Origin: DATJOJ01 sp035507035
GTDB lineage: Bacteria > Acidobacteriota > Terriglobia > Terriglobales > Acidobacteriaceae
Length of the DNA: 64,000 nucleotides
Direction of reading: 5' to 3'
Assembly: GCA_035507035.1 (NCBI GenBank)
Contig: DATJOJ010000042.1
Span: 1-64,000 of the forward strand
Part shown: piece after piece, positions 25,319 to 33,905 of the stretch
Layout: each line of letters begins with the position of its first letter
How positions within the stretch are numbered: the stretch's first letter is position 1
Made by a program: the position numbers and the translations under genes
Notes under the pieces: generated by a model
The model's database searches: none
Seen by the model: the letters and a program-made list of their open reading frames with translations, nothing else
Told to the model about the DNA's origin: nothing

Positions 25319-26666
25319 AATTCTGATCGTAGATGACGAGGCCAGCATCCGGCGTTCGCTGAAGGGCGTGCTGGAGGACGAAGGCTACGAAACTTCTCAG
25401 GCGGAGAGTGGCGAGGCTTGCCTGGAAGCGCTGCGGGAGCAGGTCGTCGAGGTCGTTCTCCTCGACATCTGGCTGCCGGGCATTGATGGCCTTGAAACTC
25501 TGGAAAAGATTCGCGATATCGATGACGCTCCCGAAGTCATCATGATTTCGGGCCACGGTACCATCGAAACCGCAGTCCGCGCCACCAAACTTGGAGCCTA
25601 CGATTTTCTCGAAAAACCATTGTCCATCGAGAAGACGCTAATCCTTATTAAAAACGCGATCGATGCCCGCCGCCTGCGGGTTGAGAACCGTGATCTCAAA
25701 AAACAATTGGTACCCAAGACTGTCATCGTTGGTAACAGCGTGCCCATGAAGGCGCTGCGTCAGGAAATCCAGATCATGGCGCCGACGGATGGCAGAGTCT
25801 TGATCTATGGTGAGTCCGGCACTGGCAAGGAATTGGTCGCCCACGCCATTCACCTGCAGAGCACCCGACGAGATGAAGTTTTTGTTGAGGTTCACTGCGC
25901 CGCCATTCCTGAAGACTTGATTGAAAGCGAATTATTCGGCCACAAGCGTGGATCGTTCCCGGCCGCCAGCGCCGACAAAGAAGGAACCTTTCAGAAGGCG
26001 CACGGTGGCACTCTTTTTCTCGATGAAGTCGGCGACATGAGCCTGAAAACCCAAGCCAAAGTGCTGCGTGCGCTTGATGAGCAGCGTTTTGTGCCCGTCG
26101 GAGGAGACGATCCGGTCACGGTCAATGTTCGTGTCATCGCCTCTACCAATAAAGATTTGGAAGAAGAGATCTCCAAGGGAAATTTCCGCGAAGACCTCTT
26201 TTATCGTCTGAATGTAATTCCCTTCTCCGTTCCTCCCTTGCGCGAGCACGCGGAGGATGTCTCGCTGCTGGCGAGGCACTTTCTCAAAGAGTTTTCTACG
26301 ACGTACGGCCGACGGCCGCGCGAGATCACCGACGATGCGATGGAAATTCTTATGCGCTATTCCTGGCCCGGCAATGTCCGGGAACTGCGCAACGTAATCG
26401 AACGCATTGTGATCATGAATCCCACAACCATGCGCTTTGAGCGCAAGCATTTGCCGCCGTTGTTAAAGCGGGACGGAACTCGCCGGGGAGCCGGAACTGA
26501 GTTCTCAACGCTCCATCAGGCACGCGCCGCTTACGAGCGCGATTACATTCTGAAGAAACTCGATGAGAATCACGGCAATGTCAGCCGGACAGCAGAGGTG
26601 CTGGGGCTGGAGCGCAGTCATCTTTATCGCAAGATGAAGACGCTAGGGATCGTGGGAAAAGAATAA
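25311..26666 (+). CDS. NtrX-like response regulator with degenerate sigma-54 loop
   Basis: 451 residues: receiver with Asp52 (LLDIWLPG), AAA+ domain with Walker A GESGTGKE (167-174), Walker B LFLDEVGDM, and a C-terminal Fis HTH (NVSRTAEVLGLERSHLYRKMKTLG). The loop that contacts sigma-54, GAFTGA in canonical activators and intact in the PilR-like protein of this window, reads GSFPAA at 214-219 (25950-25967). Changes at Thr and Gly of this loop abolish sigma-54 activation in known proteins, so this regulator may act with another sigma factor or as a repressor, as described for some NtrX. It is coupled to the NtrY-like kinase gene. Confidence 0.92.
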   Translation: MHKILIVDDEASIRRSLKGVLEDEGYETSQAESGEACLEALREQVVEVVLLDIWLPGIDGLETLEKIRDIDDAPEVIMISGHGTIETAVRATKLGAYDFLEKPLSIEKTLILIKNAIDARRLRVENRDLKKQLVPKTVIVGNSVPMKALRQEIQIMAPTDGRVLIYGESGTGKELVAHAIHLQSTRRDEVFVEVHCAAIPEDLIESELFGHKRGSFPAASADKEGTFQKAHGGTLFLDEVGDMSLKTQAKVLRALDEQRFVPVGGDDPVTVNVRVIASTNKDLEEEISKGNFREDLFYRLNVIPFSVPPLREHAEDVSLLARHFLKEFSTTYGRRPREITDDAMEILMRYSWPGNVRELRNVIERIVIMNPTTMRFERKHLPPLLKRDGTRRGAGTEFSTLHQARAAYERDYILKKLDENHGNVSRTAEVLGLERSHLYRKMKTLGIVGKE

Positions 26667-26675
26667 CTCTTAATC

Positions 26676-27905
26676 TCAAGCCAGCAACCGCAGGAATTTT
26701 GCCTGTTGCTTGTTGAATCCCGGAAACACTTGATCCAGTGCTGTGTTACCCAGGTGCATCGCCACGCACTCGCCCAGCACTTGGCGGAAATCCGTCGTCA
26801 AAGCAAGATCTCGCCCTTCATAAAGCTGCGATTGATCGAGGCCCGGCCAACGGCCATAAACTTTCCCGCCTTTCACTGGCCCTCCCATCACGAACATAAC
26901 GTTGGCGTGTCCATGGTCGGTTCCGCGGTTCCCATTTTCGCGAGCCGTGCGCCCGAACTCCGACATGGTTACAACGACCGTATCTTCCATAAGGTCGCCC
27001 AGATCGACATAGAAGGCCGACAATGATTGTGAAAATTCACCGAGCACATTGGCGATCTGCCCTTGGGTGTTACCTTCGTTGACGTGATGGTCCCAACCGC
27101 CGATATCGGCAAAAGCAACTTGCACACCGAGGTTCGCCTTAACAAGTTGGGCAAGCTGCTTCAAACTATCGCCAAATCGGCCCTTCGGATAGTTTGCTCC
27201 CGTCGCCGGTGTGTACTTCGCCGGATCCGCCGACTTCAGCATCTTTACCGCATCAAAGGTTTCACGTCCTGTCCCGTGAAGAACCGAATCCACCGAACCC
27301 GCATACATCGCCTCAAAAGTATTGGCGGCGGGATTCGTGTTGCGACCTCCAACCGCAAAATCGTTGATATTGTTCAGCGCAACCGCAGGCTCACTCCCCG
27401 AGAGAATTCTGGGGAGTGCCGGTCCAAGCGCCACGGCACGGAAGGCAGAATCGTCGGGAGGAGCAGCGTGCAACGCGCGATTCAGCCAGCCGTCTTCGGT
27501 CGCTTTGACGCCAGGGGTGCCTGACTCCATAAAGTCTTGCGCGTCGAAATGCGAGCGAGTCGGATCGGGCGAACCGGCAGCATGGACAATCGCCAGGTGA
27601 CCTTGCTTCCATATTGCTTGAAAAGACGAAATCGCTGGATGTAATCCGAAGAATCCATCGAGATCGATCACCGAACTCCGGGGAATGTTGATCGACGGCC
27701 GCATCGCATAATACGCCGCTTCGCCGTGGGGAACGACAATGTTGAGACCATCGGCTGCGCCGCGTTGAAAAATTACAACCAGTCGCTTCGTCTTGGCGCT
27801 CTGCTGCGCTCCCAAGGCAGCGCGTTGCAAGAATGCCGGCAGAGCCGCGGTACCCACCGCAGCCAGAGCAGAGTCGCGAAGAAACACTCGACGAGTAATA
27901 GACAT
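26676..27905 (-). CDS. DUF1501 family exported protein
   Basis: 409 residues. The N-terminus MSITRRVFLRDSALAAVGTAALPAFL is a twin-arginine (Tat) signal, so the protein is exported folded. The body matches DUF1501, a sulfatase/alkaline-phosphatase-like fold: FQRGAADGLNIVVPHG, the VHAAGSPDPTRSHFDAQDFME block with metal-ligand-type His/Asp, GGWDHHVNEG and EFGRTARENGNRGTDHGHANVM. Substrate and reaction are not established. It lies 18 nt downstream of the DUF1800 gene, the usual pairing for this family. Confidence 0.9.
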   Translation of the reverse strand: MSITRRVFLRDSALAAVGTAALPAFLQRAALGAQQSAKTKRLVVIFQRGAADGLNIVVPHGEAAYYAMRPSINIPRSSVIDLDGFFGLHPAISSFQAIWKQGHLAIVHAAGSPDPTRSHFDAQDFMESGTPGVKATEDGWLNRALHAAPPDDSAFRAVALGPALPRILSGSEPAVALNNINDFAVGGRNTNPAANTFEAMYAGSVDSVLHGTGRETFDAVKMLKSADPAKYTPATGANYPKGRFGDSLKQLAQLVKANLGVQVAFADIGGWDHHVNEGNTQGQIANVLGEFSQSLSAFYVDLGDLMEDTVVVTMSEFGRTARENGNRGTDHGHANVMFVMGGPVKGGKVYGRWPGLDQSQLYEGRDLALTTDFRQVLGECVAMHLGNTALDQVFPGFNKQQAKFLRLLA

Positions 27906-27923
27906 AAAAACCTCAGCTTTCGG

Positions 27924-29900
27924 CTATCTTCGTTGAAATTCCGGCGAGCCCAAAATAAGACCCGACAAGACCGCAAGATCCGGCGGGCGAATAGGATCAT
28001 CCAAACGTCGTTGGCTCACCTTGGGGTCGTCCAGTCGCGCGACGAGCGTCTCGTGCGTTTGTTGCGACACATCTCCAGCCAGCAAGTCGTCTTCTAGCGC
28101 CATCAAAACATCGTGCGGATTCGCAGAAGGCGCCCCCGGAAGACGCGTCCAATCTACCTCCGTCCCACGCAATTTTCCATTGGCCAAAGTAAGTGCGAAA
28201 TTCATGCGACCGAGAAGAGCAGATGAGTTTACCCACGCATCGGCCTTCATCGAATAGCCCGTTGGCGGCTGCATCCCGTACAAAGGCATGCCCAGAGCCT
28301 GCAGCCGATGCGCAATGGGAAGAGCGTCGGACACCTCGGCATTGCTGGCACGCAATGATGAAACGACGAATTCGAGCGGCGTTTTCACCTTGGCCCGATA
28401 CGCGTCATTCGACCAAAACTCAGGCGAGCGTAACATTGTCCTTAAGACTTCGCGAATGTCGCCGTCCTTTTTCAAGAACGTTTGCGACATGCGGCTCACA
28501 AGCGCAGGCGGCGGGTCATCGGACACAAAACGCATGGCCAGCTTGGTGCAAATGAACTTTGCCGTAGCAGGATGATGTGCCAGGAGGTGCAGCACTTCAA
28601 ACCCTTCTTTCTCGCCATTCGACTTGATGCGTTTGCCAAGAACGGTTTTATCGCCAGGTTCGTGCATGCGTTCTTCGAAGGTAAAGCCTCCGCCGTCACG
28701 GGGTTGCTTGATCGTCCATCCGGTGAAAACCCGGGCAACCTCGGTTACATCCTTCTGGCTGTAACCACCGTTTACACCGAGCGTGTGCAATTCCATCAGT
28801 TCGCGCCCGTAATTCTCATTCAATCCACTATTACGATTCTTTGGTGGCTTCGCCGGATTGCCACGCATCGCCCGACGCCAGCCCGCCATTGGATTTTTTG
28901 GGACGCCCCGCGCATCGTCGGAATCCGGTCCCACGCTCAACCAATTGTCGAGATAGAAAAGCATTGCCGGGCTTTGCGCCGTGGCCGCCAGTAAATCCTC
29001 AAATTTTCCCATGGAGTGCGGGCGGATCACGTCGCGCTCATAGCTTGTCAGGAAGTACCGGTCAGGCCCTTTGCCGAGATAAACGTTGAAGTGATTTAAC
29101 CAGAAATCAGTCATCACTTCTTGTACTTGCCGCTCGCTATATGTCTCACGGAGAATTTTTCCTTCCACCAGTTCGTCGACGACGACCTGCTGTGGATTAT
29201 TGAGTGCAATCATCGTCTCGCGCTGCTGAGCAGACATTCCATCGAGTAACTCATCCCGCGTGTTAGGTTTCAGGGATCGGGCCAAAGCGAGCCGATCCTC
29301 GGCCGACATTCTCAGAATTTCCTTCACTCTTTGGTCGGGCGGCAGGTCAAGGAGTTGTTGCGCTTTCATCTCGCCATAATTGTCGTCGCGAGCCATCGCA
29401 ACATTGTTGATCTTATCGTTGCCGCCGGCATTCCCTTGTGTAATCCCCACAGCCGCTTGCTGCTGGTCCAGTTTTTCTTCCATGCGCTCGATCTGGTCTT
29501 GGTAAACCGCGCGCTCCATGGGATCGGACGGCAAAGGCCGACGTCCCTTTTGAACTTCTCTAATAACTTCCGGCGGTGGAAAGCTCTCTACGATTTCATG
29601 CGTGCTCATGCGCAGCGTGCGAAATGGTGCCAGTCGCGCCTCGAGCGCACTGTCATTAATCTTTTCTGGCCGGAGTTGCGCGTCGATCCAGTGATCGACG
29701 CCGACATTCATCACTTCTTGCAGATCGCCGGGGCGTGGACCAAAACTGAGGCGGTTCAGGGCATGAAGCGCTCGCTTCTTCTCGTCCATGGCCGGCAGCG
29801 TCGATGGCTTCTTTTTTCCGATCGCTGGTACGGCGACGATGGCCGAGCAGACGATAGCCGCCGCAATAGCGAAGCGCCGACGTGTCGAAGATATGGACAA
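27924..29900 (-). CDS. DUF1800 family exported protein
   Basis: 658 residues with an N-terminal signal (RRRFAIAAAIVCSAIVAVPAIG). The DUF1800 domain spans most of the protein: ALHALNRLSFGPRPGDLQEV near the start, FWLNHFNVY, NENYGRELMELHTLGVNGGYSQKDVTEVARVFTGW, and the LRASNAEVS and YSMKADAWVNSSALLGRMNFA blocks at the end. The central part (about 140-240) holds a charged insertion rich in Asn, Gln and Met. It is first in a two-gene operon with DUF1501. Biochemical role is unknown; the pair is common in Acidobacteria and Planctomycetes. Confidence 0.9.
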   Translation of the reverse strand: MSISSTRRRFAIAAAIVCSAIVAVPAIGKKKPSTLPAMDEKKRALHALNRLSFGPRPGDLQEVMNVGVDHWIDAQLRPEKINDSALEARLAPFRTLRMSTHEIVESFPPPEVIREVQKGRRPLPSDPMERAVYQDQIERMEEKLDQQQAAVGITQGNAGGNDKINNVAMARDDNYGEMKAQQLLDLPPDQRVKEILRMSAEDRLALARSLKPNTRDELLDGMSAQQRETMIALNNPQQVVVDELVEGKILRETYSERQVQEVMTDFWLNHFNVYLGKGPDRYFLTSYERDVIRPHSMGKFEDLLAATAQSPAMLFYLDNWLSVGPDSDDARGVPKNPMAGWRRAMRGNPAKPPKNRNSGLNENYGRELMELHTLGVNGGYSQKDVTEVARVFTGWTIKQPRDGGGFTFEERMHEPGDKTVLGKRIKSNGEKEGFEVLHLLAHHPATAKFICTKLAMRFVSDDPPPALVSRMSQTFLKKDGDIREVLRTMLRSPEFWSNDAYRAKVKTPLEFVVSSLRASNAEVSDALPIAHRLQALGMPLYGMQPPTGYSMKADAWVNSSALLGRMNFALTLANGKLRGTEVDWTRLPGAPSANPHDVLMALEDDLLAGDVSQQTHETLVARLDDPKVSQRRLDDPIRPPDLAVLSGLILGSPEFQRR

Positions 29901-30010
29901 GCTGACTCCTGCCGGGGAGGTGCTTGTTGATTATCAACCCCGCTATGGGGAAAAGGTTGCTGCTTTCAGGCAGTTCGGCGACAAAGGTAACCTATTGATA
30001 GATTACCGGC

Positions 30011-31135
30011 TTAGTCAAGAATGTTAACTAACGCCGACCGGCGATGCGGCAAGAATGGATGATCGGCAATCTGCCCTGCAAATTTCCGCGCCCAGCGGCC
30101 TGGAATTTGTGCGCCACACGATGGGCAGCACCCTTCGGCGGTAAGCCGGTACTCCTCCACGAAGTAGCCATCCCGGCGAATCAACACATTGCCACACTCG
30201 TGGCACCTGGTGTTTTCGTGATCGCCGACCATACCAGGCAGGTTTCCTGCGTAGACATATTTGAGGCCGGCTTCTTTGCCAATCGCAGCCGCCCGAAGTA
30301 AATCCGCCGGCCGCGTATTCTCCGGATCATCCATTTTGTAATCCTTGTGAAAAGCCGTGACATGCCAGGGAATGAACGGGGACACATCGGCGATAAAGCT
30401 TGTCAGATCGCGCAATTCCTGTTCGGAATCATTGAAGCCGGGAATCAGCAGGGTGACAATCTCGAGCCACAAACCCATTTCGTGCAGGCTCCGAACGGTA
30501 TCGAGGATAGGTCCGATGCGTCCGCCCAACTCGTGATAGTGGCGATCGCTGAAACTCTTTAAATCCACCTTGTATAAATCCACCCAGGGTCGAAGATATT
30601 GGAGCACCTGCGGAGTGCCATTCCCATTGGACACGAAGCCGGTCAGCAAGCCCGCAGCCTTGGCTTCTTTGAAAACTGCGACTGCCCATTCGCTGGTAAT
30701 CAACGGCTCGTTGTAGGTACTGACCAAGACCTTGGCGCCCTGGCGCGCTGCGTCCTCAACCAGCGCCTTGGGCGGAGTTTCCAGCGGGTTTGAAACTGCT
30801 CTCGGATCCCGCAATGCTTGCGACGTCACCCAATTTTGACAGTAGGCGCAGTGCAAATCGCAGCCGAGCATGCCGAAGCTATAAGCCAGCGCTCCCGGGT
30901 AAGCATGAAAAAAAGGTTTCTTCTCGATGGGATCGCACTGCACGCCTCCGACGTATCCCCACGGCGCGTAGAGGACGCCATCGCGGTTATACCTCACTTT
31001 GCAGACGCCGGGCTGACCTTCGGGAATGGGGCAACAGTGACCGCAAGCGTAGCAGCGTACTCGTTTACGGTCGAGCTTTTCGTAGAGGTCAGCTTCGCGG
31101 ACGTGCTGATAAACAATGTCGCGAAGGGTCGACAT
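30011..31135 (-). CDS. amrS: AmmeMemoRadiSam system radical SAM enzyme
   Basis: 374 residues. The radical SAM cluster motif is CDLHCAYCQNW (C-x3-C-x2-C). The N-terminus carries CYACGHCCPIPEGQPGVCKVRYN, characteristic of AmrS and pyruvate-formate-lyase-activating relatives. The C-terminus carries a second Cys-rich region (CHECGNVL ... CCPSCGAQIPGRW) that may be a zinc ribbon or auxiliary cluster site. AmrS normally occurs with AmrA and AmrB; neither gene is present within the window. The substrate of the system is unknown. Confidence 0.9.
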   Translation of the reverse strand: MSTLRDIVYQHVREADLYEKLDRKRVRCYACGHCCPIPEGQPGVCKVRYNRDGVLYAPWGYVGGVQCDPIEKKPFFHAYPGALAYSFGMLGCDLHCAYCQNWVTSQALRDPRAVSNPLETPPKALVEDAARQGAKVLVSTYNEPLITSEWAVAVFKEAKAAGLLTGFVSNGNGTPQVLQYLRPWVDLYKVDLKSFSDRHYHELGGRIGPILDTVRSLHEMGLWLEIVTLLIPGFNDSEQELRDLTSFIADVSPFIPWHVTAFHKDYKMDDPENTRPADLLRAAAIGKEAGLKYVYAGNLPGMVGDHENTRCHECGNVLIRRDGYFVEEYRLTAEGCCPSCGAQIPGRWARKFAGQIADHPFLPHRRSALVNILD

Positions 31136-31187
31136 CCAGTGCTCCTATCGACATTGTAACGCTGTCAGAAGTACACGCCGGAATGAC

Positions 31188-32801
31188 TCAGTGCGTAGGA
31201 GTAGGCGCGCTATCTTTAGCGGCCACGAGGTGTTGTTTCAGCCACTTTTCGGCTTCCTGCCGTTCCTCCGCGACCCGGCCTGGGGTCAACAGCGGTTCGA
31301 GCGCTGTCGCTCTAGATTTGCTGGCTTCATCTCCTCCCGCCTGTGCAATTAGCGACCAAAAGTAAGCTTTAGATGGATCCTGCGGGACGCCACGTCCGGT
31401 TGAGTAATACGCCGCCAGCGTGGCCTGTGCGATGACACTCCCCTGCTCGGCTGCCTGCGTAAACCAGCGCGTGGCCTGGGCATAATCTTGCGGAACGTCT
31501 TGCCCGGTGGCATAGCGCGTGCCCACGGCAAACTGCGCGACAGAGTCGCCCTGCTCCGCCAACCTGCGCAGACCTGCAAGATCGTTGAGGGAAGCCTGCG
31601 TACTCGGCTGCGCGATTGTCGCAGGAGGTAACATGGGCTGCGAAAGCGTTGAACCTTTCGAATGACTATCCCAAGTCCCAATCAGCCAGCAAACAGCGAT
31701 CACGACCGTGATAGCAGCACTAATGAGAAGCCCATTGCGGGATGGAGAAAATTGCGGGATCGGCAAATCCGCCGAAGTCTCCACCGGAAATTCATCGTCC
31801 ACATTTGCATCTTGTCGCGGACTTGCTTCGCCCTGCGACGCTCGACGAATCGTTGACGAGATAATCAGTGCCAGCCGCTGTAACACAACCTCATCGTCCG
31901 CGCCAAAGTTGTTTGCCTGCGGTGAAAAAACTTCAAGCAATCCAATGACCTGATCTGCTGCACGGATCGGCACTGCGACTATCGATCGAATCCCCAGAAC
32001 CTGACAGCTCTCGCGATCGACCAATGGATCGGTCTCCGCATCGCGGCAATGCAACAGTGCGCCAGTACGAACACACTCGCCGGAAAAACCACTGCCAATC
32101 TGAAGGCGAGCCCCAACCGGAGGGCTGTCATTACCGGCAGTTGCCCGGCACGTCATCTCTGGACCGCCGGAAAGGGCGATCGCCACGCCGGATGCGCGCG
32201 TAAAAATTTGCGCCCGGTTGGCGATGAGTTGCAGAGCGGCATCCAGGTCGTTGCCGAGCGATTGCGCTTCGCGCCGGATGGCGTCGAGCGCGGCAAGTAA
32301 GGATGTGTAATCTGCGTTCCTCGGAGTGTCCTCTTCGGCGGCGACAATTTCACAGAGAAGTGCGTCGTTGGGTTCCGGTTCCTCGAACAACGGCACCGCA
32401 GGAGGGTCCGTAGAACTGTCAATCAAACTCCCCACTCCCCGTGCCGATAGCCAGGTCTCCAACTCGCGTCGACCGGTTTCAGGAATCCTTGTAAAGCGAA
32501 TTCCGGCGCGCCCCGCTTGTTCTGACCAGACCACGATGCCCTTAACTTCGACGTAGGTGCTCGGATTGGAAAGGTCGAGCCGAAAATCAGCTTCGTGGCC
32601 AACCGTCAGTGGCCAAAGAGCTTGAATGCCGATGCCATCTTCGCTGATATTGAGAATCTCGTTCAGTTCGGCGACGTGACCGCTGACGGTATCGCCAACC
32701 GCATAACTCGCAGTCCCGGGCACAGCTCGAGGGTACCGGCGCCGCTCAGGTTCAGGACGAACCCATTCAGTCTGGGACGGATTCGGGCTTCCGGCATGCA
32801 T
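31188..32801 (-). CDS. PilZ-GAF-transmembrane-Sel1 multidomain protein
   Basis: About 537 residues from the ATG at 32801 (a TTG at 32915 would overlap the upstream gene). Domains in order: PilZ-like beta-barrel with ERRRYPRAV and NISEDGIGIQ (RxxxR and D/NxSxxG-type c-di-GMP motif); a GAF domain with CRATAGNDSPPVGARLQIGSGFSGECVRTGALLHCRDAETDP; one membrane helix (GLLISAAITVVIAVCWLIG); then two or three Sel1-like repeats (DSVAQFAVGTRYATGQDVPQDYAQATRWFTQAAEQG). The combination suggests a membrane c-di-GMP or small-molecule sensor with a protein-binding tail. Its GAF domain is closely similar to that of the neighbouring gene. Confidence 0.85.
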   Translation of the reverse strand: MHAGSPNPSQTEWVRPEPERRRYPRAVPGTASYAVGDTVSGHVAELNEILNISEDGIGIQALWPLTVGHEADFRLDLSNPSTYVEVKGIVVWSEQAGRAGIRFTRIPETGRRELETWLSARGVGSLIDSSTDPPAVPLFEEPEPNDALLCEIVAAEEDTPRNADYTSLLAALDAIRREAQSLGNDLDAALQLIANRAQIFTRASGVAIALSGGPEMTCRATAGNDSPPVGARLQIGSGFSGECVRTGALLHCRDAETDPLVDRESCQVLGIRSIVAVPIRAADQVIGLLEVFSPQANNFGADDEVVLQRLALIISSTIRRASQGEASPRQDANVDDEFPVETSADLPIPQFSPSRNGLLISAAITVVIAVCWLIGTWDSHSKGSTLSQPMLPPATIAQPSTQASLNDLAGLRRLAEQGDSVAQFAVGTRYATGQDVPQDYAQATRWFTQAAEQGSVIAQATLAAYYSTGRGVPQDPSKAYFWSLIAQAGGDEASKSRATALEPLLTPGRVAEERQEAEKWLKQHLVAAKDSAPTPTH

Positions 32802-32862
32802 ACCGCTGTTGGCTTTAATAGTATCCCAGGTTGTTTTTAAGGCAAGCCGAAAAGAGCAGGGT

Positions 32863-33723
32863 TCAGGCAGATTGTGACGTGTGGCATTCCGAACTGGACT
32901 TGCGTCGAGTGGCAAGAGGCATTTTTGAGAGCCGTGCCATAGCTGCCACCATCATGCTCGAAAGCAGTTGCATGGTAGCCACATCGCGGTTGTCAAACGC
33001 ATAAGGGGAGCCAGAAAGCACCTCGAAAACTCCCAAAGTACGGCGAAAATGACGCAGAGGAGCCGCTAGAACGGAACGGACACCAAGCCTCCGGCAGGTC
33101 GCCAGATCCACCACAGGACTTCTGTCCGCGTCGTTGCAGAGAACTACTTCACCGGTTCGTACACATTCCGCCGAAATGCCGGAGTCGGATTGCAGGCGGA
33201 CGCCCAAATCCGGGGCGGTCCGTCCCGTCCGCGCGCGGCAGACAATCTCGTCGCCATGTCGCAAGGCGATCGCAGATCCGCTGGCGCCGGTCAAAGATTG
33301 CGCCCGTTCCGCAATCACGCTGATGGCAGGCTCCAAATCCAGCTCTTCCGTCTGAATTGCATCTTCGAAGTTGCCGGCCCGTACCAACGCATGGGCGCGT
33401 TCGGCCATCGCGGTCCGAGCATGATGCCGCGATGGCGCTAGCGCCGCGAACGATACCGGAACATGATTGTCGGCGGCAGACATAGGCACGGTATGGAGCA
33501 GATCACGAACTAACCGGTCAAGCTCTGCGTCGGCGATCAAGTGGGCAGTCGGCTGACCGCGCAACGACCCACCCAGTAACCGCGAAAGACTCAGAACTGC
33601 TTGGCTTCCGCAAGCCAGACAACAAGAAGTATTGTTTTTGCTGATCAGCTCACATTGCACACAGAAAACTGCGGTTTGCAAATCGAGGAAGTGGATATCC
33701 TGATGAGTGAGCTTTTCTGCCAT
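32863..33723 (-). CDS. GAF-domain protein with N-terminal Cys motif
   Basis: 286 residues from the ATG at 33723, which has GGAGG about 13 bases upstream; longer frames to 33900 run into the divergent promoter region. An N-terminal CxxC...CxxC (CVQCELISKNNTSCCLACGS) looks like a zinc ribbon. A helical region follows, then a GAF domain with the same layout as the downstream gene: VCRARTGRTAPDLGVRLQSDSGISAECVRTGEVVLCNDADRSP and GVRSVLAAPLRH. No output domain is present, so it may work with a partner. It is transcribed ahead of the PilZ-GAF-Sel1 gene. Confidence 0.82.
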   Translation of the reverse strand: MAEKLTHQDIHFLDLQTAVFCVQCELISKNNTSCCLACGSQAVLSLSRLLGGSLRGQPTAHLIADAELDRLVRDLLHTVPMSAADNHVPVSFAALAPSRHHARTAMAERAHALVRAGNFEDAIQTEELDLEPAISVIAERAQSLTGASGSAIALRHGDEIVCRARTGRTAPDLGVRLQSDSGISAECVRTGEVVLCNDADRSPVVDLATCRRLGVRSVLAAPLRHFRRTLGVFEVLSGSPYAFDNRDVATMQLLSSMMVAAMARLSKMPLATRRKSSSECHTSQSA

Positions 33724-33905
33724 GCGGCAGTTGGATCCTCCGTTAATTTTGAATGAAGAACATAAACGCCGCCCATCGGGCAATAAAGTGACAGGGGTGG
33801 TTCCCACCTGTGGATAAGATTGCAATCCCTTGCAATGGTACCCACTCCTACGTGCCATGTGGCCACGCCAGACTTGCGTGCTACCATTTGCAAGGAACAA
33901 TTATC

